Positions 27,247 to 36,127 of a stretch of 64,000 bases of DNA are shown here, piece after piece. Source of the stretch: Nocardioides sp. Root122 (lineage in GTDB: Bacteria > Actinomycetota > Actinomycetes > Propionibacteriales > Nocardioidaceae); the NCBI RefSeq assembly GCF_001425025.1, contig NZ_LMDE01000012.1, positions 248,101 to 312,100 on the forward strand, given 5' to 3'. The notes below the pieces were generated by a model, which ran no database searches, was not told the DNA's origin, and saw only the letters and a program-made list of their open reading frames with translations. The first letter of the stretch is position 1, and each line of letters begins with the position of its first letter. The position numbers were made by a program, and so were the translations under genes.

Positions 27247-27819
27247 TCACTGCGACTTCTCGCCGCGGGCGGCCTTCTCGGCCGTCGTCCCGACCCGCGT
27301 GGCGCGGGTCGCGGGACGCTTGGCGAGCACGATCCACGTCAGGATCAGCTTCTGTGCGGAGGGCGACCACGACTCCCAGTGCTCGCGCGAGCCCGGGTGG
27401 CGGTCGAACGCCTCGGCGAGGTCGTCGGGCACGACCAGGTCCTCGACGGCGTCCATGAGCGTCCACATCCCGGTGTCATGGGCGAGGGCGACGGCCGCGG
27501 CGCCTGCCGGCTCCATCAGCCCGGCCTCCTCGAGGCGGGCGACGCGCCCCTTGTTGATCCGGGTCCACATGCTGCCCGCGCGACGGGGCGCGAACCACTG
27601 CATCGAGCGGACCTCGTCGACGGGCTTCACCGTCGAGTCGACCCAGCCGTAGCGCAGCGCCTGCATCACTGCCTCCTCGTAGGAGAAGGCGCGCTCGGCG
27701 GCCTTGCGCGGGCTCACCAGCCACACGCCCTGCGGTTGCGTGTGGTGCTCGCGCAGCCAGGCGCTCCACTCCTCGACGGTGGTCGGCTCGAGCCGTTCCG
27801 CGTCGTCCATCGCGCCCAT
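27247..27819 (-). CDS. YdeI/OmpD-associated family protein
   Basis: A 190-aa protein of the YdeI family: VEEWSAWLREHHTQPQGVWLVSPRK at the N terminus, YEEAVMQALRYGWVDSTVKPVD, then RRAGSMWTRINKGRVARLEEAGLM. The C-terminal helix region ends in PSAQKLILTWIVLAKRPATRATRV. Function of the family is uncertain. The ATG at 27819 lies 6 nt after TAGGAT on the reverse strand, supporting this start over the internal ATG three codons later. Convergent with the DsbA-like gene, with 9 bp between stops. Confidence 0.85.
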   Translation of the reverse strand: MGAMDDAERLEPTTVEEWSAWLREHHTQPQGVWLVSPRKAAERAFSYEEAVMQALRYGWVDSTVKPVDEVRSMQWFAPRRAGSMWTRINKGRVARLEEAGLMEPAGAAAVALAHDTGMWTLMDAVEDLVVPDDLAEAFDRHPGSREHWESWSPSAQKLILTWIVLAKRPATRATRVGTTAEKAARGEKSQ

Positions 27820-27976
27820 GGCGGCATCCTAGGAGCGAGCACCGACAGCGCCCGCGGACCGGCGTACGACCCACAGTCTGGGACGTCCGCCGGCTCGAGC
27901 GGGCCGCGGGTAGGGTGGGCGGAGCACAGCGTCGTGCAGCCCCGGACCCACCCTTGAACCACACGAGGACCCCGCT

Positions 27977-29572
27977 GTGAGCGCACCCGCCAAGCCTGTC
28001 GTACTCATCGCCGAAGAGCTGAGCCCCGCCACCATCGAGGCACTGGGCCCGGACTTCGAGATCCGCACCTGCAACGGCGCCGACCGCGCCGAGCTGATCC
28101 CCGCGATCGCCGACGTCGACGCGATCCTGGTGCGCTCCGCGACCAAGGTCGACGCCGAGGCACTGGCCGCTGCCCACCGCCTCAAGGTCGTCGCGCGCGC
28201 GGGCGTCGGCCTCGACAACGTCGACGTCAGGGCCGCCACCCAGGCCGGTGTGATGGTCGTGAACGCCCCGACCTCCAACATCGTCAGCGCGGCCGAGCTC
28301 GCCGTCGCCCTGATGCTGGCCGCCGCCCGCCACATCAGCCCGGCCCACGCCGCGCTGCGCAACGGCGAGTGGAAGCGCTCGAAGTACACCGGCATCGAGC
28401 TCTACGAGAAGACCGTCGGCATCGTCGGCCTGGGCCGGATCGGCGTGCTCGTCGCGCAGCGCCTCAGCGCGTTCGGCATGAAGGTCATCGCCTACGACCC
28501 CTACGTCCAGGCCGGTCGTGCTGCGCAGATGGGCGTGCGCCTCGTCGACCTCGACACGCTCCTGGGCGAGTCCGACTTCATGAGCGTGCACCTGCCGAAG
28601 ACGCCGGAGACCGTCGGCCTGATCGGCGCCGACCAGCTGGCACGCGCCAAGCAGAGCCTGGTGCTGGTCAACGCCGCCCGTGGCGGCATCGTCGACGAGG
28701 CCGCCCTCTTCGACGCCCTCAAGACCGGCCAGGTCGCGGCCGCCGGCCTCGACGTGTTCGCCAGCGAGCCGTGCACCGACAGCCCGCTCTTCGAGCTGGA
28801 GAACGTCGTCGCCACCCCGCACCTCGGTGCCTCGACCGACGAGGCGCAGGAGAAGGCCGGCATCGCCGTGGCTCGCTCCGTGCGGCTCGCGCTCGGCGGC
28901 GAGCTCGTGCCCGACGCCGTCAACGTGCAGGGCGGCGTCATCGCCGAGGACGTGCGTCCCGGCATCCCGCTCACCGAGAAGCTCGGCCGGGTCTTCACCG
29001 CCCTCGCGGGGGAGGTCGCCCAGCAGATCGACGTCGAGGTCCGCGGCGAGATCACCGAGTTCGACGTCAAGGTGCTCGAGCTGGCCGCCCTCAAGGGCGT
29101 CTTCGCCGACATCGTCGAGGAGCAGGTCTCCTACGTCAACGCGCCGCTGCTCGCAGCCGAGCGCGGCACGGAGGTGCGCCTGGTCACCGAGGCCGAGAGC
29201 CCCGACCACCGCAACCTCATCACCATCCGCGGCACCCTCGCCGACGGCACCCAGGTGTCGGTCAGCGGCACCCTGGTCGGCATCGCGCAGAAGGAGCGCC
29301 TGGTCGAGGTCAACGGCTTCGACGTCGACCTCGAGCCCACCACCCACCTGGCGTTCCTCACCTACGAGGACCGTCCCGGCATGGTCGGCACCGTCGGCGG
29401 GATCCTGGGCGACGCAGCGGTCAACATCGCCGGCATGCAGGTCTCGCGGCAGGACAAGGGTGGCTCCGCCCTCGTCGCGCTGAGCGTGGACTCGGCCATT
29501 CCCGCCGGCACGCTCGCGGAGATCGAGGAGGCCATCAAGGCGGCCTCCGTGCGTGCGGTCGACCTGACCTGA
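27977..29572 (+). CDS. serA: D-3-phosphoglycerate dehydrogenase
   Basis: A 531-aa NAD-dependent enzyme for the first step of serine synthesis, of the long actinobacterial form. Domains in order: substrate-binding N terminus, Rossmann domain with GLGRIGVLVAQRL, catalytic RAGVGLDNVDV arginine region and TPHLGAST histidine, an ASB intervening domain, and a C-terminal ACT domain (HLAFLTYEDRPGMVGTVGGILG) that senses serine. GTG start at 27977 with CGAGGA upstream. A TAGGGT near 27914 may be the -10 element. It sits between the ilv and leu genes, a common placement in related organisms, but with its own promoter. Confidence 0.96.
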   Translation: MSAPAKPVVLIAEELSPATIEALGPDFEIRTCNGADRAELIPAIADVDAILVRSATKVDAEALAAAHRLKVVARAGVGLDNVDVRAATQAGVMVVNAPTSNIVSAAELAVALMLAAARHISPAHAALRNGEWKRSKYTGIELYEKTVGIVGLGRIGVLVAQRLSAFGMKVIAYDPYVQAGRAAQMGVRLVDLDTLLGESDFMSVHLPKTPETVGLIGADQLARAKQSLVLVNAARGGIVDEAALFDALKTGQVAAAGLDVFASEPCTDSPLFELENVVATPHLGASTDEAQEKAGIAVARSVRLALGGELVPDAVNVQGGVIAEDVRPGIPLTEKLGRVFTALAGEVAQQIDVEVRGEITEFDVKVLELAALKGVFADIVEEQVSYVNAPLLAAERGTEVRLVTEAESPDHRNLITIRGTLADGTQVSVSGTLVGIAQKERLVEVNGFDVDLEPTTHLAFLTYEDRPGMVGTVGGILGDAAVNIAGMQVSRQDKGGSALVALSVDSAIPAGTLAEIEEAIKAASVRAVDLT

Positions 29573-29668
29573 CGCCCACCCGCCGGCCACCGCCGACCGG
29601 TTGGGGTGGACCAGACCAAGGTCACGATCCGGTAACGATGGGGTCCATTCGCCTGCGCCGACGTTCCC

Positions 29669-29684
29669 TGTGAGCCAGCTCACA
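29669..29684. promoter_or_regulatory. CRP/GlxR-like palindrome upstream of the M6 protease gene
   Basis: TGTGAGCCAGCTCACA fits the TGTGA-6 nt-TCACA consensus of CRP/FNR family sites used by actinobacterial Crp and GlxR. It is 122 nt before the protease start in a 233-bp gap, a suitable place for an activator site. No CRP gene is in the window. Confidence 0.5.
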
Positions 29685-29805
29685 GCACAGGATCGCGTCC
29701 GGGTGCCCGCAACCGTGGGAAGCCACCCGCTTGGCGCAGGCATCGACTCGGGACGCACGATTGCGCGTGCTCGGCCGGACCTGCCGGAAGAATTCCGAGG
29801 GAACC

Positions 29806-32394
29806 GTGACTCATCACCCCCGCAAGGCTCGGCGCCTTGCTGTGGCGGTGGCGGCCGCCGGCCTGCTGACCGCAGGTACCGCCGTAGCCGCTCCGAGCAC
29901 AGCGCAGCCGTCGACGCCGACGAACAAGTCCGCGAGCACTTCCACCTCCGACGACCAGGCAATGGAGCGCCCCGGCGCCGGCCACGAGCCGGAGCACCCC
30001 CTGGCCATCGCACACAAGCGCGACGAGCAGCTCGCTGCCGCCCTCGAGCGCAAGGCGGAGGGCAAGAACCCGTTCCGCGGCGGCCATGGCCACGGCCAGA
30101 ACCAGGAGGTGCCGCTCGAGCGCGAGGGCACCGACCGGATCTTCGTGGTCCTCGCCGAGTTCGGCGACCAGCGCTACGAGACCGCGACCGACAAGCGCTT
30201 CGTCGACCCGCCCAACAACGGCTTCCCGCTCCCCGCCCCGCAGCCGCAGACGTTCGACGGCCCCCTGCACAACCAGATCCCCGAGCCCGACCGGGCCACG
30301 GACAACACCACGATCTGGCAGGACGACTTCGACCGTGCGCACTACGAGGACATGTACTTCAACCGGATGGCGGACTACTACGAGCGCCAGTCCTCGGGGC
30401 GGTACTCCGTCGAGGGTGACGTGACCGAGTGGGTCAAGGTCCCCTACAACGAGGCGCTCTACGGCCGCGGCTTCTGCGGCGTGCCGCCGGGCACCCCGGT
30501 GACCACCTGTGCCTCGACAAAGGCACTGATCCGCGACGCGCTCGCGGTGTGGGTCAAGGACCAGCTCGACAGTGGCCAGACGATGGCCCAGATCACCGAC
30601 TACCTCAAGACCTTCGACCTCCAGGACCGTTACGACATCGACGGCGACGGCAACTTCCAGGAGCCCGACGGCTTCATCGACCACTTCCAGATCGTCCACG
30701 CGGGCGGCGACGAGGCGGCCGGTGACCCGATCTACGGCTCGGACGCCATCTGGAGCCACCGCTGGTACTCCAACCTCCAGGCCGGCGGCCCCGGTGGCCT
30801 GACCGGCGTCAACATCGGCTCCAACGGTGGCGCCTACGGCCTCGGCGCCAACCCCGCCAACCCGGTGCCCAACAACCCGACCGGCGTGTGGGTCGGTGAC
30901 TACACGATCCAGCCCGAGAACGGCGGCCTCGGCGTCTTCGCCCACGAGTTCGGCCACGACCTCGGTCTCCCCGACCTCTACGACACCTCGGGCAACACCG
31001 GCGGGGCGGAGAACTCCACGGCGTTCTGGAGCCTGATGTCGTCGGGCGCCAACATCGGTGACGGCGGCGACACGATCGGCGACGCCCCGACCGACCTCGG
31101 TGCCTGGGAGCTCTTCCAGCTCGGCTGGCTCGACGCGCAGGGTGACCAGGGCCCGTTCTACTCGGTCGTCCAGCCCGGGCAGAAGGCCACCGAGAAGCTC
31201 GGTGCCAACGTGCCGGCCACCAAGAACAACCAGCAGGCGGTCTTCGCGGTCCTGCCCGACAAGGAGGTCCCGCTGGAGCTGGGCGGACCCGCGCCGGGCT
31301 CGGGGGCGAGGTTCTTCTGGTCGACCCAGGGCGACAACCTCAACACCACGATGACGAGGTCGGGCATCTCCGGCACCGCCCTCACGGCCAAGGTCAACTA
31401 TCAGATCGAGGCCGAGTGGGACTACGCGTTCCTCGAGGCGTCGACCGACGGCGGCACCACGTGGAGCCAGGTGATGACCAACCTGTCGGACTCGGCCACC
31501 CACGCCGGTCACAACCAGAGCGGCTTCAACACCAGCGGCGCCGGCCTCACCGGCACCACGGCCGGCTGGGTGTCCCTGACGGCGACCCTCCCGGCGGGCA
31601 CCACCGCGGTCCGGTTCCGCTACCAGACCGACGGCGCGGCGGCCGAGAGCGGCTTCCGGGCCGACGACATCGCCATCGACGGGACGGTCATCGGCACGGC
31701 CGAGACCGAGACCGAGGGCTGGACCCTCGACGGGTTCCGCACCACCACCGGCTCGGAGGTCGAGACGTTCTTCAACGCCTACATCGCCGAGAACCGCCAG
31801 TACGACGGCTACGACGCATCGCTGCAGTCGGCGTACAACTTCTCCTACCCGTTCACCAAGCCCGACTGGGTGGAGCACTACCCCTACCAGGACGGCATGC
31901 TGGTGACCTACTGGGACTCCTCCCAGGGGGACAACAACGTCGGCGACCACCCCGGTGAGGGCCTGATCCTGCCGGTGGACGCGAACCCCCAGCTCACCCA
32001 CTGGGCCGACGGCACCTTGATGCGTCCGCGCATCCTGTCCTACGACTCGACCTTCGGGCTCGAGCGGACGGACGCGATCACCCTGCATCGGGAGGTCGAC
32101 CTCAACGGTGACGGCACGATCAGCGGCGCCGAGACCCAGACCGGGAGGATCCCGAGCAAGCGGGCCGTGTCGACCTTCGACGACACGCAGACCTGGTGGT
32201 ACGGGTCCGACGGCGACGAGGTCCTCGTGGACCACGACAACAACCCGGCGACTCCCAAGGTGCTGCGGCACCCGGGTCGCTACCAGCCGGGCTGGTACAG
32301 CGTGGACGTGCCCAAGACGGGCACCCTCATCCGGGTGCTCGACGAGAAGCACGGCTACCTCAAGATCCGGGTGGAGCCCAAGAAGCGGCGCTGA
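29806..32394 (+). CDS. Secreted immune inhibitor A-type metalloprotease (M6)
   Basis: An 862-aa exported protease. The N terminus (VTHHPRKARRLAVAVAAAGL) is a Sec signal peptide ending near AVAAPS. The zinc site HEFGHDLGLPD has H380, E381 and H384, as in InhA of Bacillus, followed by the family segment STAFWSLMSSGANIGDG and a C-terminal region with VFAVLPDKEV and jelly-roll-like repeats. InhA-type enzymes degrade host antimicrobial proteins; in a free-living actinomycete a nutritional role is as likely. The GTG at 29806 has CCGAGGGA upstream. The possible start at 29731 would bury the signal peptide. A CRP-like site lies upstream and a strong hairpin follows. Confidence 0.92.
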   Translation: MTHHPRKARRLAVAVAAAGLLTAGTAVAAPSTAQPSTPTNKSASTSTSDDQAMERPGAGHEPEHPLAIAHKRDEQLAAALERKAEGKNPFRGGHGHGQNQEVPLEREGTDRIFVVLAEFGDQRYETATDKRFVDPPNNGFPLPAPQPQTFDGPLHNQIPEPDRATDNTTIWQDDFDRAHYEDMYFNRMADYYERQSSGRYSVEGDVTEWVKVPYNEALYGRGFCGVPPGTPVTTCASTKALIRDALAVWVKDQLDSGQTMAQITDYLKTFDLQDRYDIDGDGNFQEPDGFIDHFQIVHAGGDEAAGDPIYGSDAIWSHRWYSNLQAGGPGGLTGVNIGSNGGAYGLGANPANPVPNNPTGVWVGDYTIQPENGGLGVFAHEFGHDLGLPDLYDTSGNTGGAENSTAFWSLMSSGANIGDGGDTIGDAPTDLGAWELFQLGWLDAQGDQGPFYSVVQPGQKATEKLGANVPATKNNQQAVFAVLPDKEVPLELGGPAPGSGARFFWSTQGDNLNTTMTRSGISGTALTAKVNYQIEAEWDYAFLEASTDGGTTWSQVMTNLSDSATHAGHNQSGFNTSGAGLTGTTAGWVSLTATLPAGTTAVRFRYQTDGAAAESGFRADDIAIDGTVIGTAETETEGWTLDGFRTTTGSEVETFFNAYIAENRQYDGYDASLQSAYNFSYPFTKPDWVEHYPYQDGMLVTYWDSSQGDNNVGDHPGEGLILPVDANPQLTHWADGTLMRPRILSYDSTFGLERTDAITLHREVDLNGDGTISGAETQTGRIPSKRAVSTFDDTQTWWYGSDGDEVLVDHDNNPATPKVLRHPGRYQPGWYSVDVPKTGTLIRVLDEKHGYLKIRVEPKKRR

Positions 32395-32407
32395 CCCGCA
32401 ACGGCAC

Positions 32408-32443
32408 ACGAGCCCGTCCCCGCAGCCGCGGGGGCGGGCTCGT
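32408..32443. terminator. Bidirectional hairpin between M6 protease and yczR-like genes
   Basis: A 16-bp stem with one G-T wobble (left arm from ACGAGCCCG, right arm ending CGGGCTCGT) and an AGCC loop, lying between two convergent genes. There is no U-run on either side, as is common for terminators in high-GC actinomycetes. Confidence 0.75.
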
Positions 32444-32465
32444 TGCGTGTGCGGGCAGGCGCAGG

Positions 32466-33911
32466 TCAGGCGACGAGCACCCGGTTGGGCCGGCCGTGGC
32501 GCGGACCGCCGTGCGCGGCCACCACGCCCCAGGCCGCCGCGAGCCGTCGCGCTGCCTCGACCAGCTGGTCGGCGCTCGCGGTCCACGGGATCCGGACGAA
32601 CCGGTCGAGACCGCCCTCGACGGCGAAGACCGGGCCGGGCGCGACCACCACGCCGTGGCGTGACGCCTCCTCGGTGAGCGCCGTGCCGAGCGGGGCGGGG
32701 AGCTCGCACCAGAGCGCGAGCCCGCCGTCGGGCACCCGGAAGCGCCAGTCGGGGAGGTGCTCGGTGACCGCTGCGACCAGCGCGTCGCGTCCGGCGACCA
32801 GCCGCTCGCGGTGGACGGGCAGCACCTCGTCGGCACGCGCCATCAGGTCGGCCAGCACGAGCTGCTCGAAGACCGGGGCGCCGAGGTCGAGCCCGATGCG
32901 GGCCTGGAGCAGCCGCTCCATCTCGGACAGCGGGGCGCGCACCCAGCCGAGCCGCAGGCCGCCCCAGTAGGACTTGCTGGCGCTGCCGATGGTGATGGTG
33001 TCCGGGGCGTGGAAGGCCAGCGGCCGTGGCATGTCGTCGGCCAGCCCGGGGCGCAGCGCGAGCGCCTGGTGGGCCTCGTCGGCCACGGCCACCGTGCGGG
33101 TCCGGGATAGGGCGGTGGCGAGCTCCTCGCGCTGCGCGTCCGACATCAGGTGGCCCGTCGGGTTCTGGAAGTCGGGGATGAGGTAGGCCAGTCGCGGTGA
33201 GGTCTGTCGCAGCGTCGCGGCCAGCGCGTCCAGGTCCCACCCGTCGGGGTCGACGGTCGCAGGCACCAGGCGCGCGCCGGCGTGCCGCACGGCCTGCGTG
33301 GCGTTGGGGTAGGTCGGCGACTCCACGACCACGCGCTCGCCGGGGGCGGTGAAGGCCTGCGCCACGATCGACGCTCCGGCGAGGGCGCCGGCCGTCACCA
33401 TGATCTGCTCCGGCACCGTCGGCACCCCGCGGGCGTCGTACGCCGCCGCGATCCGCGCCTGCAGCACCGGCACGCCGAGCGGGAAGTAGCCCGGGCCGCC
33501 GAGGTAGGCCGGCAGCTCGTCGGTGGCGCGCTGGTAGGCCTCGACGAGGCCCGGCGGAGCGGAGTGGGCGGCGCAGTTGAGGTCGATGACGTCCTCGCCA
33601 CCGCGTCCGGGCATGAGGGCCTGGTCGTGGGCGCGCCGCCGCCCGCCCGGCACCCGGGTGAACGTGCCCGAGCCGCGCCGGGCCTCGGCGTACCCGGACT
33701 CGCGGAGCACGTCGTAGGCCCGGGTGACGGTGGCCCGGGAGACGTCCAGCGCCGCGGTGAGCTCACGCTCGCTGGGCAGCCGCACGTCCAGGCCGATGCG
33801 ACCGTCACCGATGAGCACCCGGAGGCTCTCCGCGAGGCCGATGTAGGCGGGGGAGCGGGGGAAGTCGCCGACGAGAGTGGCCACGCGCTGCGCGCTGATC
33901 AACGGGCTCAT
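32466..33911 (-). CDS. MocR/YczR-type regulator (GntR domain fused to aminotransferase)
   Basis: A 481-aa regulator with a GntR winged helix at residues 15-85 (RLPSERELTAALDVSRATVTRAYDVLRESGYAEAR) and a class I/II aminotransferase domain. The Schiff-base lysine is in SASKSYWGGLRLGWVR. MocR proteins use PLP or an amino acid-PLP adduct as effector rather than acting as enzymes. The divergent neighbour is a YczE/YitT-like membrane protein, the diagnostic pairing of the YczR subgroup. ATG at 33911 lies 7 nt after AACAGT. An inverted repeat ATTGGC/GCCAAT (33930-33954) in the shared promoter is its likely binding site. Confidence 0.85.
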   Translation of the reverse strand: MSPLISAQRVATLVGDFPRSPAYIGLAESLRVLIGDGRIGLDVRLPSERELTAALDVSRATVTRAYDVLRESGYAEARRGSGTFTRVPGGRRRAHDQALMPGRGGEDVIDLNCAAHSAPPGLVEAYQRATDELPAYLGGPGYFPLGVPVLQARIAAAYDARGVPTVPEQIMVTAGALAGASIVAQAFTAPGERVVVESPTYPNATQAVRHAGARLVPATVDPDGWDLDALAATLRQTSPRLAYLIPDFQNPTGHLMSDAQREELATALSRTRTVAVADEAHQALALRPGLADDMPRPLAFHAPDTITIGSASKSYWGGLRLGWVRAPLSEMERLLQARIGLDLGAPVFEQLVLADLMARADEVLPVHRERLVAGRDALVAAVTEHLPDWRFRVPDGGLALWCELPAPLGTALTEEASRHGVVVAPGPVFAVEGGLDRFVRIPWTASADQLVEAARRLAAAWGVVAAHGGPRHGRPNRVLVA

Positions 33912-33929
33912 GCAGGCCACTGTTCCACG

Positions 33930-33954
33930 ATTGGCTATGTCCAACAAGGCCAAT
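33930..33954. promoter_or_regulatory. Inverted repeat in the yczR/yczE divergent promoter
   Basis: ATTGGC (33930-33935) and GCCAAT (33949-33954) are separated by 13 nt; TTGG and CCAA also form a nested pair within it. It occupies most of the 63-bp gap between the two starts. Binding by the MocR protein is inferred from location. Confidence 0.5.
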
Positions 33955-33974
33955 CCCGGCACAGAATGGTCCGC

Positions 33975-34676
33975 ATGCGCAGCACCATCTCTCCCGCCAG
34001 CACGACCTCTCGTGGCGTCCTCGTCGACCTGGGCCCGCTCGCCCAGCTCCGCGCGGGACGCCTCGCCCGCCGCCTGCCGCAGCTCTACGTCGGGCTGTTC
34101 CTCTACGGCGTCTCGCTCGCCATGATGGTGCGCGGCTCGCTCGGCCTGGCGCCGTGGGACGTGCTGCACTCCGGCTTCATCCGCCACGTCCCGATGACCC
34201 TCGGCCAGGCGGTCGTGCTGTTCAGCTTCGTCGTGCTCGTCCTCTGGATCCCGCTGCGGGAGATGCCCGGCCTGGGCACGATCAGCAACGCGATCGTGGT
34301 CGGCCTGTCCGCCGACGCGACCCTCGCGGTCCTGGCTGGGCCGGACGCGATGTGGGCGCGGATCGCGCTGATGGTCGGCGGCGTGGCGCTCTGCGGCCTC
34401 GCCAGCGCGCTCTACATCGGCGCGCAGCTGGGCCGCGGTCCGCGCGACGGCCTGATGACCGGCCTGGCGCGGCGCACGGGTCTCTCGCTGCGCCTGGTGC
34501 GCACCGGCCTCGAGGTCGCGGTCGTGGTGATCGGTCTCTTGCTCGGGGGAGTCCTCGGTCTCGGGACCGTCGTCTACGCGCTCGCGATCGGGCCGCTCAC
34601 CCAGCTGATGCTGCCGTGGTTCACCGTCGACGTGCTGGCGCCCGCGGCTCAGCCGGCGCCGTCGGAGACCAGGTAG
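33975..34676 (+). CDS. YczE/YitT-like membrane protein
   Basis: A 233-aa membrane protein with five to six predicted helices: LPQLYVGLFLYGVSLAMMVRGSLGLAPWDVLHSGF at the N terminus, then LGTISNAIVVGLSADATL and ALYIGAQLGRGPRDGLMTGLARRTG. These segments match the YczE/YyaS/YitT family, of unknown transport function. Divergent from a MocR regulator that is expected to control it. ATG at 33975 is chosen because it lies 7 nt after CAGAAT; the ATG at 33966 is an alternative. The 3' end overlaps the convergent DUF6297-like gene by 28 bp. Confidence 0.82.
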   Translation: MRSTISPASTTSRGVLVDLGPLAQLRAGRLARRLPQLYVGLFLYGVSLAMMVRGSLGLAPWDVLHSGFIRHVPMTLGQAVVLFSFVVLVLWIPLREMPGLGTISNAIVVGLSADATLAVLAGPDAMWARIALMVGGVALCGLASALYIGAQLGRGPRDGLMTGLARRTGLSLRLVRTGLEVAVVVIGLLLGGVLGLGTVVYALAIGPLTQLMLPWFTVDVLAPAAQPAPSETR

Positions 34677-36127
34677 GCGATCACGCCGAGGCTGACGAGG
34701 GTCGACACCAGCATCCCGGTGTGGCCGAACATCAGCGGGAGGGCGGTGAACGCCCACACGTCGAATCCCCGCGCCACGCTGGAGAACACCCCGGTGGGCA
34801 CGCCACCGGCTGGTGAGCTCAGCATCGGAGCGGCGTAGTTCGGGGGCTTCCCCGTCACCCAGCGCACCGTGGCGGCGATCGAGGACAACCCGCACGCGAT
34901 GGCGAGGTTGACCGCGCTGCCGGTGTCGGTGAGCGGCAGCAAGGTGCCGGTGGTGGCCACGGCGAAGAGCATGAGCGCCGACCCCGGGACGACCAGGTGC
35001 GCGAGCAGGATGGACTGGCGCCGGAACGGCATCATCCGGGCCAGGCTCCTCGTCCGTACGACGACCCGCAGCCCCGCGCACAGCGCCGGACCGCCCAGCA
35101 GCCCCGCCAGCGTCGTGGCCAGCACCACGGCCCGGCCGGCACCCGCCTCGGCGGCCGCGTAGGGCACCAGCAGCAGGCCGGCGAGCAGGACGAACGGCTG
35201 CGGCGCGCGCCGGGCGCGCAGGAGGTCGCGGTGCACGAGCGCCCACCAGCCGAGCGGGCCGCCGGTGTGCGTCCGGACGTGAGCCCCGCGGCCCCACCGG
35301 CGGGCGAGCAGGACGTCGTACATCAGTCCGAGGTCCACCGAGGAGAGGGCGCCCGACAGGCTGGGGGAGAGGTTCTCGGTGTAGCCGAGGACGCGCCGCG
35401 TGACGGTCCCGACCGCGCGCCGCGCGACCCAGAACAGCGCCAGCGCGGCGAGCACCACCAGCACGGCCAGCGCCATGCCGACGGCTGCGGGCAGGGTGGG
35501 GAGCGATCCCAGGTCGTCCGTCGCGGCGAGACCGAGGCCGACCCACAGGGCGCCGGCGACCGTCCACGACAGCCGGCGGGCCATGGCGTCCTCCCGGACC
35601 TGGGAGAGCGCCGCCACACCCACGCATGCCAGCGACGCCGCAGCACCGGCCACCACGAACAGCACCGCGGCGGAACCGGACAGCCCTCCGAGCGCTGCGG
35701 GGGCGATGAGCGCCAGGCCGGCCCCGCCGGCCGCGAGCGCCGCGGTGCGCCACCACCCGGGCCGGAGGAGGGACCCGCGGTCCACCGGCGTGCTGAGGAG
35801 CCAGGCGTTGGCCGCCGGCGGGCTGAACACGGGGCCCAGCAGCCGGGCCAGGCCGAGCGCGAGCAGGGCGAGTGCCAGCGAGGCGAGCCACGGCGCGGCC
35901 GCGCGGACCTCGACGCAGGCGCCGACGCAGGTGTCGTCGGCGAGGCGCCGCAGGCTGAGCACGACGTTGCCGCCCATCGCCGCCACCATCACCAGGCAGA
36001 AGAGCGCGACGTAGGCGTCGGAGAGGACCTCGCCCCACGCCAGGTCCGCGCGCCCGCGCCGCCAGTCCCGGATCTCGGCCCGGACCTCCCGCGCCGTGGG
36101 GACCCCGGTGGTGTGCTCAGGTGTCAT
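34649..36127 (-). CDS. DUF6297-like ABC transporter membrane protein
   Basis: A 492-aa membrane protein with about twelve hydrophobic segments after a basic, soluble N terminus (EIRDWRRGRADLAWGEVLSDAYVALFCLVM). It matches my recollection of the actinobacterial DUF6297 family, which is found next to an ATPase, as here: the ATP-binding protein gene upstream overlaps it by 11 bp. It is therefore likely the membrane half of an ABC exporter. Substrate unknown. The family name is from memory and should be checked. Confidence 0.6.
   Translation of the reverse strand: MTPEHTTGVPTAREVRAEIRDWRRGRADLAWGEVLSDAYVALFCLVMVAAMGGNVVLSLRRLADDTCVGACVEVRAAAPWLASLALALLALGLARLLGPVFSPPAANAWLLSTPVDRGSLLRPGWWRTAALAAGGAGLALIAPAALGGLSGSAAVLFVVAGAAASLACVGVAALSQVREDAMARRLSWTVAGALWVGLGLAATDDLGSLPTLPAAVGMALAVLVVLAALALFWVARRAVGTVTRRVLGYTENLSPSLSGALSSVDLGLMYDVLLARRWGRGAHVRTHTGGPLGWWALVHRDLLRARRAPQPFVLLAGLLLVPYAAAEAGAGRAVVLATTLAGLLGGPALCAGLRVVVRTRSLARMMPFRRQSILLAHLVVPGSALMLFAVATTGTLLPLTDTGSAVNLAIACGLSSIAATVRWVTGKPPNYAAPMLSSPAGGVPTGVFSSVARGFDVWAFTALPLMFGHTGMLVSTLVSLGVIAYLVSDGAG

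Noticed and set aside
27476..30013. 845-codon reverse-strand open frame over serA
   Set aside because: Antisense to a complete serA; no start context and no recognisable domain.
29680..33240. 1186-codon reverse-strand open frame over the M6 protease
   Set aside because: Shadow of the protease gene; translation is repetitive and domain-free, while the + strand has signal peptide and zinc motif.
32466..36038. 1190-codon reverse-strand frame joining the MocR gene with upstream sequence
   Set aside because: Only the last 481 codons match the MocR family; the upstream part is out of frame with the DUF6297-like gene and antisense to yczE.
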